A program made the position numbers and the translations under genes. DNA of 64,000 bases, taken from contig BPHE01000005.1 of the NCBI GenBank assembly GCA_026003395.1, positions 1-64,000 on the forward strand, given 5' to 3'. Below are positions 56,395 to 64,000 of the stretch, in pieces (the first letter of the stretch is position 1; every line of letters begins with the position of its first letter). The stretch comes from Vicingaceae bacterium (GTDB lineage: Bacteria; Bacteroidota; Bacteroidia; Flavobacteriales_E; Vicingaceae). The notes below the pieces were generated by a model, which had not been told where the DNA came from, made no database searches, and saw only the letters and a program-made list of their open reading frames with translations.

Positions 56395-58241
56395 TATTCA
56401 GCCAAATCTTTTTCTACTTTCAAATTTTCTATGATAAATTCTTGACGTTCGGGAGTATTTTTTCCCATATAAAACGATAAAATATCATATATAGGGGTCT
56501 CTTTTCCGATTATTACCGGACTTAATTTTATATTTTTGCCTATAAATTGCTTGAATTCGTCCGGAGAAATCTCTCCCAATCCTTTAAATCTGGTAATTTC
56601 CACCTTTCCTTTGGAGGATAATTTTTGAATGGCTTTTTGTTTTTCTTCTTCATTGTAACAATAGATGGTTTCTTGTTTGTTTCTTACTCTGAAAAGAGGT
56701 GTTTGCAAAACATACAAATGTCCGTTTTTCACCAAATCCGGGAAAAATTGCAGAAAGAATGTGATCATCAACAGCCGGATGTGCATCCCATCTACATCGG
56801 CATCTGTTGCTATCACCACATAATTGTAGCGCAAATTTTCCATGCCATCTTCCACGCCCAATGCTGCCTGCAACAGATTAAATTCTTCGTTTTCATAAAC
56901 TACCTTTTTGGTGAGTGAGTAAGTATTGAGCGGTTTTCCCTTTAAACTAAACACCGCCTGAGTATTGACATCTCTTGCCTTGGTAATGGATCCGGCAGCA
57001 GAATCGCCCTCTGTGATAAAAAGAGTGGACTCTATACTGCGTTCATGTTTATCGTTGAAGTGTATCCGGCAATCGCGAAGTTTCTTGTTGTGCAAACTTG
57101 CTTTTTTTGACCGTTCTTTTGCCAATTTTCTGATACCTGCAAGTTCTTTTCTTTCTTTTTCCGAGCGTAGTATCCTTTCTTGTAATGCAGCAGCAGTTTC
57201 GGGATTTTTATGCAAATAATTGTCAAGTTCGGTTTTAAGAAATTCGTAAACAAATGAACGCAAACTTTGCCCTCCCGGTTCTATTTCGTTTGATCCAAGT
57301 TTGGTTTTTGTTTGCGATTCAAACACAGGTTCAACAATTCTCACCGACAAAGCAGCGCTGATGGCAGTACGGATATCTGAAACATCATAATCTTTTTGAA
57401 AAAAATCCCTGATGACTCTCACATAAGCTTCTTTGAAGGCCTGCAAATGTGTCCCACCTTGTGAAGTATATTGTCCGTTTACATAAGAGTAATATTCTTC
57501 GCCATACGAATTGGTATGTGTGATGGCCACTTCTATGTCATCCCCCTTTAAATGTATGATAGGATACAGAATTTCGTCACTTAAATTTTGTTCTAAAAGA
57601 TCTTTCAGACCATTTTCGGAATGAAATTTTTGATCATTAAAAAATAAAGTAAGTTTACTGTTTAAATAAGCATAATTCCACAATAATTTTTCAACAAAGG
57701 CACTTTTGTATTTATAATCAGGGAAAATTTCTTTGTCAGGAATGAAAATTATTTTTGTTCCATTTTTTTCGTTTGTTGCAACTATATCGCTTTCTTCTAT
57801 CAAATTGCCTCTTTCAAATACGGCTTTTTTCATTTGACCGTCACGGTAACTTTCTACCACAAACAACTCGGAAAGTGCGTTGACGGCTTTTGTTCCCACA
57901 CCATTTAACCCTACACTTTTTTTAAAAGCTGCACTGTCATATTTTGCACCGGTATTAATTTTAGAAACACAATCTACAACTTTACCCAAAGGAATTCCCC
58001 TTCCAAAATCCCTCACTTCCACACGATTATCCTGTATTTTGACAATTATCTTGTTGCCAAAACCCATAACATGCTCATCAATCGAATTGTCGATAATTTC
58101 TTTCAACAAGATATAGATTCCATCATCAAATGAAGAACCGTCTCCGAGCTTTCCGATATACATGCCCGGACGCAGACGTATGTGATCTTTCCAATCAAGC
58201 GACTTTATATGTTCTTCCGAATAGTTGTAATTCTCTTGCAT
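56394..58241 (-). CDS. parE: DNA topoisomerase IV subunit B
   Basis: ParE is the ATPase subunit. It has the GHKL motifs [15 protein letters not shown] and [11 protein letters not shown] near 45-80, [14 protein letters not shown] near 110, and the TOPRIM motifs EGDSAAGS near 420 and [12 protein letters not shown] near 490. At 615 residues it is the length of ParE rather than of most GyrB proteins. It is co-transcribed with parC (one-base overlap, parE first). Confidence 0.95.
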   Translation of the reverse strand: MQENYNYSEEHIKSLDWKDHIRLRPGMYIGKLGDGSSFDDGIYILLKEIIDNSIDEHVMGFGNKIIVKIQDNRVEVRDFGRGIPLGKVVDCVSKINTGAKYDSAAFKKSVGLNGVGTKAVNALSELFVVESYRDGQMKKAVFERGNLIEESDIVATNEKNGTKIIFIPDKEIFPDYKYKSAFVEKLLWNYAYLNSKLTLFFNDQKFHSENGLKDLLEQNLSDEILYPIIHLKGDDIEVAITHTNSYGEEYYSYVNGQYTSQGGTHLQAFKEAYVRVIRDFFQKDYDVSDIRTAISAALSVRIVEPVFESQTKTKLGSNEIEPGGQSLRSFVYEFLKTELDNYLHKNPETAAALQERILRSEKERKELAGIRKLAKERSKKASLHNKKLRDCRIHFNDKHERSIESTLFITEGDSAAGSITKARDVNTQAVFSLKGKPLNTYSLTKKVVYENEEFNLLQAALGVEDGMENLRYNYVVIATDADVDGMHIRLLMITFFLQFFPDLVKNGHLYVLQTPLFRVRNKQETIYCYNEEEKQKAIQKLSSKGKVEITRFKGLGEISPDEFKQFIGKNIKLSPVIIGKETPIYDILSFYMGKNTPERQEFIIENLKVEKDLAE

Positions 58242-58307
58242 ACGCTGTAAAATTAAGAATTCCAGAGAAAAATTTGCGAAGTAATCAGAATGAGTTATTA
58301 ACAGATA

Positions 58308-61307
58308 TCAGCGAATAAGTGTAACCGTACCTTGATATTTCACGAATTCTCCGTGAGGCAACATTACTTTCATTTGATAAACATACACTCCCAATGGGGC
58401 GGGTTGACCACCCACGTTTCCATCCCATCCTCTTTGAATATCGTTGGTCGAATAAATCAGATTGCCCCAACGGTCATAGATGTTCATTTCAAACTGATCT
58501 TCACGTATGCCAAATCCTTTTCCTTTGAAAATATCGTTAATACCATCATTATTCGGTGTAAATGCCGAAGGAATATAGAAGGCAAATTCAGGCCTTATCC
58601 ACACGGTATAGTTGATGCTGTCGACACACTCGTAATCGTTATACACTGTCAATGTCACGGTATATTTCCCCGTATCGGCATAGGTATGCGTCGGTGAGAA
58701 ATCATAAGATTGATGACCATCGCCAAAATCCCAATACCATTTTGTCCCATTCACACTGTAATTGGTAAATTCAATATCGGCATTGAAAATTGTGGTAGAA
58801 GATGGAGTGAAATCAAAATCTGCCACCGGTTGAGGATACACATGCACAAGGTCATAGACCGGGAACGTATCGACACAACCCATATCGGTCACCACCGTCA
58901 ACAATACTCTGTATGTTTCGGCGCTATCATTGGTGTTGACATAACAATGACGGGGATTTTGTTGGCTCGAATACAAGCTGTCGCCAAAATCCCAACGGTA
59001 TTTTGCTATTGATCCGGCAGGGACGGTGGAAAGGTCGTAGAAATTGACACATAATGGAGAGCAGCCGATCAGCAGGTCACTGTAGGTAAATTCCGCTTTT
59101 GGTGCCGGATATACCTCCACTTCTTTGGTGATGTCCGATTGACAACCCTTTTCCGACGTAGCGGTCAGCGTCACATTAAATTTCCCGTATTGTTGGTAAA
59201 TATGTTCGGCATGAGTAACATTGCTTTGCGGACTGCCATCACCAAATGTCCACAAATAATTCATGCTTCCGTTCAAAATAGTGGACAAGTTTGTGAAAAA
59301 CACCGTATCATATTGACAACTCTGATCAAACGAAAAATCCACTTTAGGCAATGGCCAGATATTTACATATTTCTTCACTGTGTCTAAGCATCCGCTGTCG
59401 CTCTGCACAATCAAAGTTACTTGAAATTTTCCCGGCGATTGATAATTGTGTTGGGGATTTTGTTGGGTGGATGAATTTCCGTCACCAAAATACCACTTCC
59501 AATATGAAATGCCTCCTTGTGGGATATTACTCAAATCGTTGAACTGTATCGGATTGCCCAAACAGACATCTCCCGATGTGTTGAAGTTGGCATTGGGGAT
59601 GGGGTGCACATACACCTGCTTTTCAACAGTATCTTTACATCCTTGGGATGAAGTGACGATAAGCTGTGTGGTAAATACACCATTGGTAGAATACAGGTGT
59701 GCGGGATGCTGTTGTGTGGATGTGTTGTTGACTACATCTCCAAACGTCCATTCCCATTGCGTAATAACGGCATTGTTGACCGTAGAGAAATCATAAAAAT
59801 ACACACTGTCGTAGAGGCATTGGTTTTGAAATTTAAAATTAGCCACAGGATTGGCATACACCTGCACAACTTTGGAAATTGACGAAACGCAACCGGAATC
59901 GCTCGTAACTGTCAGTGTTACGGTGTAAGTGCCGGGAGAATACACATGCGTCGGATTTTGAAGATTACTGCTGTTTCCATCACCAAAATTCCAATTCCAG
60001 GCCACAATTTGACCTGACAATATATTGGACAAATCAAAAAAATTGGAAACCTGATTTTCGCAAACAGGAGAATAAGCAAAATCGGCAATCGGTTTAGGAT
60101 GTACCACTACTTGTTGAGTGGCAGTGTCTTTACATCCGTCAGAGGAAGTGATGATCAAAGAAACATTGTAGATGCCGGGTTGGGGATAGGTGTAAGAGAA
60201 GTTAGCCACATTGGTATCAATAATACCGTCGGCATTGACATCCCATGCATAAGCCACAATATTGCTGCCATTGGCATTGGAAGTATTGGTAAAAGTGGTA
60301 GGATTGCCATGGCATACGGTAGTAGCGTTAAAAGAAGCAATGGGTTGTGGGTATAAACTGACTGTCGATGTAGCTGAGTTCACGCAACCGGAAGGTGAAG
60401 TATAAGTCACCGTATAATTACCCGGAACGGCAGGGTTAATCATGATACTTTGAGTAGTTTGTCCACCGGGCGACCAGGAAAAAGTACCACCGGAAGGATT
60501 GACGACTGTATTGATTACAGCAGGAGATCCAGAACAAACGACAGGATTATTTACACTAACAGTAGGAAGAGGATTTACAACAATATTTAAAGGAGTTGAT
60601 CCTCCACAAGGTGCCGTATAGGTAACTGTATGCGTTCCAACTCCGGCTTGACTTGGATAAAATACATTGTTGGAGACACCCGGACCTGAAAAATTCCCAC
60701 CTGTTTCGCCGGTAACATAATTTGGTAAAAAAACTTGAGATGAATTGACACAAAAAGGCCCCGGATTTGTCCAGGACGAATTACAACAACCAATACCACC
60801 GGTTCCACCGGTTTGTTGAAAAGTGATGGTGCCGGCAGACCCGCAATAATTAGTTATCAGAATGATATAATATTGCCCGGCAACGGCATTTGGAATGTTT
60901 ACAGTTTCAACTGCAGAAGCCGAAAATGAACAATCGACCGTATTGGCAGCCGTTAAGTTATTGCAATTACCATTTGGACTTGAAAATGGCCCCCAAACAA
61001 TAAAATCCACATCACATAACTGTCCGGAAGAATTTACTTGAGTTATAGTAAAAGTAATGTTTCCGCTTTGACTAACTTGAAAATTAAACCAACTTGGGTT
61101 GGGTTGGGAAAACAAACATCCATAATTCGGTCCCGGCTGAGCTGTTCCTGAAGTGGCACTTGGAAACTGAATGTTTGTACATAACATAGAAGAATTCCCA
61201 CAAGTGGGTGATTGAGCTTGTAAAAAAGACATATTCAAAAAAAGGACAATAATAATAACTCTATGAAAACCTGAGAGCTTACTATAAAAATGATTAAACT
61301 TTGGCAT
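58308..61307 (-). CDS. large PKD-repeat surface protein with gliding-motility type B T9SS tail
   Basis: The product of about 1000 residues has a signal peptide (HRVIIIVLFLNMSFLQAQ), an N-terminal region with cysteine-rich CGNSSMLC, Ig-like CNSSWTNPGPFCVNSSQ repeats, about eight PKD domains each near 80 residues, and a C-terminal domain beginning FTPNNDGINDIF and IYDRWGNLIY. That end is the gliding-motility-associated type B sorting domain for T9SS export. PKD cores read WNFGDGNSS, WTFGDV or WKWYFGDGNSS. It is probably a large surface or secreted adhesin. The start at 61307 (MPKFNHFYSK) is preferred, since the earlier ATG at 61328 lies only 2 bases beyond the promoter element at 61330-61337. 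Confidence 0.93.
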   Translation of the reverse strand: MPKFNHFYSKLSGFHRVIIIVLFLNMSFLQAQSPTCGNSSMLCTNIQFPSATSGTAQPGPNYGCLFSQPNPSWFNFQVSQSGNITFTITQVNSSGQLCDVDFIVWGPFSSPNGNCNNLTAANTVDCSFSASAVETVNIPNAVAGQYYIILITNYCGSAGTITFQQTGGTGGIGCCNSSWTNPGPFCVNSSQVFLPNYVTGETGGNFSGPGVSNNVFYPSQAGVGTHTVTYTAPCGGSTPLNIVVNPLPTVSVNNPVVCSGSPAVINTVVNPSGGTFSWSPGGQTTQSIMINPAVPGNYTVTYTSPSGCVNSATSTVSLYPQPIASFNATTVCHGNPTTFTNTSNANGSNIVAYAWDVNADGIIDTNVANFSYTYPQPGIYNVSLIITSSDGCKDTATQQVVVHPKPIADFAYSPVCENQVSNFFDLSNILSGQIVAWNWNFGDGNSSNLQNPTHVYSPGTYTVTLTVTSDSGCVSSISKVVQVYANPVANFKFQNQCLYDSVYFYDFSTVNNAVITQWEWTFGDVVNNTSTQQHPAHLYSTNGVFTTQLIVTSSQGCKDTVEKQVYVHPIPNANFNTSGDVCLGNPIQFNDLSNIPQGGISYWKWYFGDGNSSTQQNPQHNYQSPGKFQVTLIVQSDSGCLDTVKKYVNIWPLPKVDFSFDQSCQYDTVFFTNLSTILNGSMNYLWTFGDGSPQSNVTHAEHIYQQYGKFNVTLTATSEKGCQSDITKEVEVYPAPKAEFTYSDLLIGCSPLCVNFYDLSTVPAGSIAKYRWDFGDSLYSSQQNPRHCYVNTNDSAETYRVLLTVVTDMGCVDTFPVYDLVHVYPQPVADFDFTPSSTTIFNADIEFTNYSVNGTKWYWDFGDGHQSYDFSPTHTYADTGKYTVTLTVYNDYECVDSINYTVWIRPEFAFYIPSAFTPNNDGINDIFKGKGFGIREDQFEMNIYDRWGNLIYSTNDIQRGWDGNVGGQPAPLGVYVYQMKVMLPHGEFVKYQGTVTLIR

Positions 61308-61329
61308 TTTTGCAACATTAAAAAACAAA

Positions 61330-61337
61330 CAAATTTA
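61330..61337 (-). promoter_or_regulatory. -7 element TAAATTTG before the PKD protein gene
   Basis: Read on the minus strand, TAAATTTG fits TAnnTTTG and lies 22 bases before the chosen start at 61307. A start of transcription about 7 bases downstream would exclude the ATG at 61328. Confidence 0.45.
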
Positions 61338-61388
61338 GTAAATTTTATCTAAAAGACGTTTACTTTTAACAAAAGTTGCACGAAGTTG

Positions 61389-63734
61389 TTATTTCCATTG
61401 AATTTTTTCGAAAAACTTCAATGTTGATTTAGCCGCTGAACTTAAACGATGGTTCGGGCTATTGGCTGCTTCTTCCAAATATGCTTCTACTACTTGATCG
61501 AAATATCCGATTCTGGTTAAAGCATCAAAAGCATTGATACGGGTTCTAAATTCAAAAGAGGGTGAAGCCATCCGGATGATAGAATCTAAACTTTTTTTAT
61601 CTTTAAAGTGTACATACGACAATTCGTAACGTTTTATTGCAATGATTTGCCCTGTGGAGTTTTTATATTGTGAGGTTTCATCCAAAATTCTCTGTATTTC
61701 AGCAGGGAAGTCGGCATAAAGTAAATCCATTGCTTTTTCAATATTTATATATGATTTAGATTTTAACGCCGCAAAATATTCTTCTTTTAATTCAGGGTTT
61801 ATTTTTTGTGTATTCATTAAAACATGTCTTGTAACCAAAGGATCTTTGCTTTTTAATGCATCTTTTAATACTTCAATTGCTTCAGGGCTATTGTCGTTTA
61901 TCAATTGATAAATAATTTCTCCTTTGATAGCATGAAATGTTTCTTTAAAATATCGTTCGTGCAAAAAAGCTCTTTTTTCATTTAATGGAATTTTCCGCAT
62001 AGCCCAAACAGCATCATACCGGTCTAACATATCTGGTGCCAAAGAGGCCTGATTTTTCAATTCCTCAAATGATTTTTCAAATTCATATCTTTTTAAGATG
62101 TTGGAATTAGGATCAAAAAGTGAAAATGAAATTGTTTTATTTTTTTCAAAAGGAATTTCCACTAATTGTTGTTTCTTATCGACCATCACAGTATCTTCGA
62201 CAAAACTACCGTCTGTAAAATAAATTCTGAATACAATCGGCATTTTAAACACCCCGATATTTTCAACCATAGGATGAATTTGTTCTACAAAAAATTGCCC
62301 GAATGCCTTACCATCTTTTTCCACTCTTTGAAAGCTCACTCTGTAATGTGGCTCCCCTCCCCTGTATAACCACTGATCGAAAAACCAATCAAGGTTTCTT
62401 CCGGTTGCTTCATAAATTGACACCCAAAGATCACGTGTGTCGACATTTTTGTATGCATGTTTTTCCAAATAATATTTTATGGAAGCCCGGAAATCTTCCT
62501 CTCCCATCACATATTTCATCATGTGTAAAACAAATGCTCCTTTGGGATAATTGCGTACACTTCCGGCCCGGCTGTGTACTATAGGATAAAGATTTTTTTC
62601 CGACTCGTTCAAAGCTGCATTGGCTGCATTCCTCCTATTCCAATCATAATGATCCTGTCCGTAATACTCTTTTTCGACAAGCCAGTTGTAGTGTGTTGCA
62701 AAACTTTCTTGTAACCAAATATGAGCAGATGATCTTGCCGTAATTAAATCTCCAAACCATTGATGAGCCAATTCATGAGCGTTGACCGGCAAATAAGCCC
62801 TGTCGTTCTCTGCATATTCATCAACCAGTAAAAAGTCACCAAATACTGTTGCTGTGGTATTTTCCATGGCACCATACATAAATTCTTCCACCGGAATTTG
62901 TGAATATGTTTTCCAGGGATAGTTAATGCCAATATATTTCTCGAGAAAATCCATCATTTCTTTACTATAATGATATGTAGGTTCAAAACACTCTTCCCTG
63001 TCGGGATAATAATAAAAATTCATATTCACACCGCCCGAAGAGGTTGTGCTTTTGATATTGTAATCACCTATTCCAAGCATGATTAAGTATGGTGCGTGTG
63101 GATATAACATACGATAATGCCAAAAAGTTTTACCGTTTTTGAGTTGCTTTCGTTGAATTAACTGACCATTTGACAATACTTTATATTTTGAATCGAACTC
63201 CAAGCGAATTTCAGAAATTATTTTATCTGACATATCGTCAAACATGGGAATCCAATGACGGTTATCTATACCTTGCCCCTGCGACCATACTTGCCTCCGG
63301 GAAAAATGCAAAGAATCGTTCCATCCGGTGAAATAAAGACCCCGTTTAGGTTTACAGGAATATTTGATCAAAAGTTGATGATGACTATTGCGTGGAAGTT
63401 TTAAACCTTTTATTATCAGTTTTTGATTATCATAAGAATATTGCGCCACTGTGGATCCGTCCAATTTTATTTCCTCAAATTTCATATCAATGGCATCCAA
63501 TTCAATAAATTCTACCATTTGACGAAGTGCCGTAAATTTCAACAAAACTTCACCCCGAATAGAATAATTTACAGTATCAATATCCAAGGTTAAAGATAAT
63601 TCGGTGAAATCAACAGTATGTTCTCTCGGCGACATGCCGGGATCGACATAATAACACATCATCTCATCGTTCTGACCAAAAAAAGTCAACGAATATCCAA
63701 ACAAAAAATATGTAATCAAGATTTTCTTCAACAT
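61389..63734 (-). CDS. M1 family aminopeptidase
   Basis: The 781-residue exported zinc peptidase has a signal peptide (ILITYFLFGYSLTFFGQ), an N-terminal beta domain, the substrate-anchoring GAMENTTATV and the zinc motif HELAHQWFGD about 30 residues later. The third ligand is expected in WLQESFATHYNW. A HEAT-like C-terminal region of about 220 residues follows. Family members remove N-terminal residues from peptides, here likely in the periplasm. The upstream gap of 11 bases to lysA suggests a shared transcript with that gene. Confidence 0.93.
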   Translation of the reverse strand: MLKKILITYFLFGYSLTFFGQNDEMMCYYVDPGMSPREHTVDFTELSLTLDIDTVNYSIRGEVLLKFTALRQMVEFIELDAIDMKFEEIKLDGSTVAQYSYDNQKLIIKGLKLPRNSHHQLLIKYSCKPKRGLYFTGWNDSLHFSRRQVWSQGQGIDNRHWIPMFDDMSDKIISEIRLEFDSKYKVLSNGQLIQRKQLKNGKTFWHYRMLYPHAPYLIMLGIGDYNIKSTTSSGGVNMNFYYYPDREECFEPTYHYSKEMMDFLEKYIGINYPWKTYSQIPVEEFMYGAMENTTATVFGDFLLVDEYAENDRAYLPVNAHELAHQWFGDLITARSSAHIWLQESFATHYNWLVEKEYYGQDHYDWNRRNAANAALNESEKNLYPIVHSRAGSVRNYPKGAFVLHMMKYVMGEEDFRASIKYYLEKHAYKNVDTRDLWVSIYEATGRNLDWFFDQWLYRGGEPHYRVSFQRVEKDGKAFGQFFVEQIHPMVENIGVFKMPIVFRIYFTDGSFVEDTVMVDKKQQLVEIPFEKNKTISFSLFDPNSNILKRYEFEKSFEELKNQASLAPDMLDRYDAVWAMRKIPLNEKRAFLHERYFKETFHAIKGEIIYQLINDNSPEAIEVLKDALKSKDPLVTRHVLMNTQKINPELKEEYFAALKSKSYINIEKAMDLLYADFPAEIQRILDETSQYKNSTGQIIAIKRYELSYVHFKDKKSLDSIIRMASPSFEFRTRINAFDALTRIGYFDQVVEAYLEEAANSPNHRLSSAAKSTLKFFEKIQWK

Positions 63735-63745
63735 AACAAAACATT

Positions 63746-64000
63746 TTAATTTTTAACACTTGTCAATAATTGCTGCAAGTCAACCGATGATGGCTTTTCA
63801 CGCATATTGTAATTGCTCGACATCACTTCACCATATGCGCCGGCCGAAAATATGACCAAATAATCGTTTCTTGAAGTTTCGGGTAATTCATAATTTTTAA
63901 GAAAGGTATCGGACGACTCGCAGATGGGCCCAACAATATCATATGTTTGTTTTTTAGTTGAGGAAGATGAGATGTTTTGAATTTTATGAAAAGCTTGATA
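63746..64000 (-). CDS. lysA: diaminopimelate decarboxylase, C-terminal part (runs off the window)
   Basis: The last 85 codons are present. GPICESSDTFLKNYELPET carries the PLP-pocket cysteine-glutamate block, and FSAGAYGEVMSSNYNMREKP is the conserved C-terminal loop with the substrate-contact tyrosine. LysA decarboxylates meso-diaminopimelate to lysine. The N-terminal PLP-barrel part lies beyond base 64000. The M1 peptidase gene follows on the same strand. Confidence 0.9.
   Translation of the reverse strand, partial: YQAFHKIQNISSSSTKKQTYDIVGPICESSDTFLKNYELPETSRNDYLVIFSAGAYGEVMSSNYNMREKPSSVDLQQLLTSVKN

Noticed and set aside
1-64000. tRNA, rRNA or riboswitch genes
   Set aside because: I looked through all gaps over about 100 bases and saw no cloverleaf, CCA end or rRNA-like sequence. 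Weak candidates could be missed without a covariance search.

Overview
The window is chromosomal DNA of an A+T-rich member of the Bacteroidota, probably close to Flavobacteriales. Markers are a type IX secretion (T9SS) sorting tail of type A (652-1490), a gliding-motility type B tail (58308-61307), bacillithiol synthesis (bshB1), RsmF-type methyltransferase, DUF1987, DUF1573 and START-like proteins, and promoter -7 elements of the form TAnnTTTG. Most of the window is housekeeping sequence in short operons with ATGA-type overlaps.

Layout. 1-5019: a broken bshB1, a secreted T9SS cargo gene, a small coiled-coil gene whose upstream region is a diverged copy of the cargo gene's upstream region, and two glycosyltransferases. 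4995-16479: a polytopic membrane protein, rdgB, an rRNA methyltransferase, an oligopeptidase B-like peptidase, an RND exporter, purine nucleoside phosphorylase, a cation/proton antiporter, YbaB and a DUF58 protein. 16865-24661: a plus-strand run with a lipoprotein, hemN, hemG, a DUF218 protein, bioF, bioD and bioA, joining late haem synthesis with biotin synthesis. 24789-28033: thioredoxin, a DUF3365 haem protein, an M48 protease and a DUF898 protein. 28147-32161: aspartate aminotransferase, heptose-7-phosphate kinase and a KtrB/TrkH potassium channel.

32386-43177 is the accessory region: a type I restriction-modification locus (hsdR, then a fused hsdM-hsdS) on the minus strand. It carries two intrusions. 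A REP-associated tyrosine transposase and about 1.6 kb of roughly 36 short palindromic units lie between hsdR and hsdM. A SIR2 + HerA antiphage pair lies just after hsdS. A 71-bp perfect copy of the hsdS 3' end lies beyond herA, so the SIR2-herA unit is bracketed by direct repeats and the herA stop codon falls in hsdS-derived sequence. Restriction-modification and an NAD-depleting abortive-infection system are thus nested in one defence island.

43512-64000: DUF1987, mnmE, MmcQ-like, a TPR protein, pyrD, DUF4139 and DUF1573 proteins, an S41 protease, START-like, a class IV aminotransferase, gmhB, rhomboid, parC/parE, a large PKD-repeat T9SS protein, an M1 peptidase and the end of lysA.

About a dozen genes or gene parts are interrupted by frameshifts. 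Every one I resolved is explained by extra bases (eleven of one base, one of two), mostly in short homopolymers. This looks more like systematic insertion error in the sequence than real gene decay, but the bases alone do not settle it. No tRNA, rRNA or CRISPR array was recognised.
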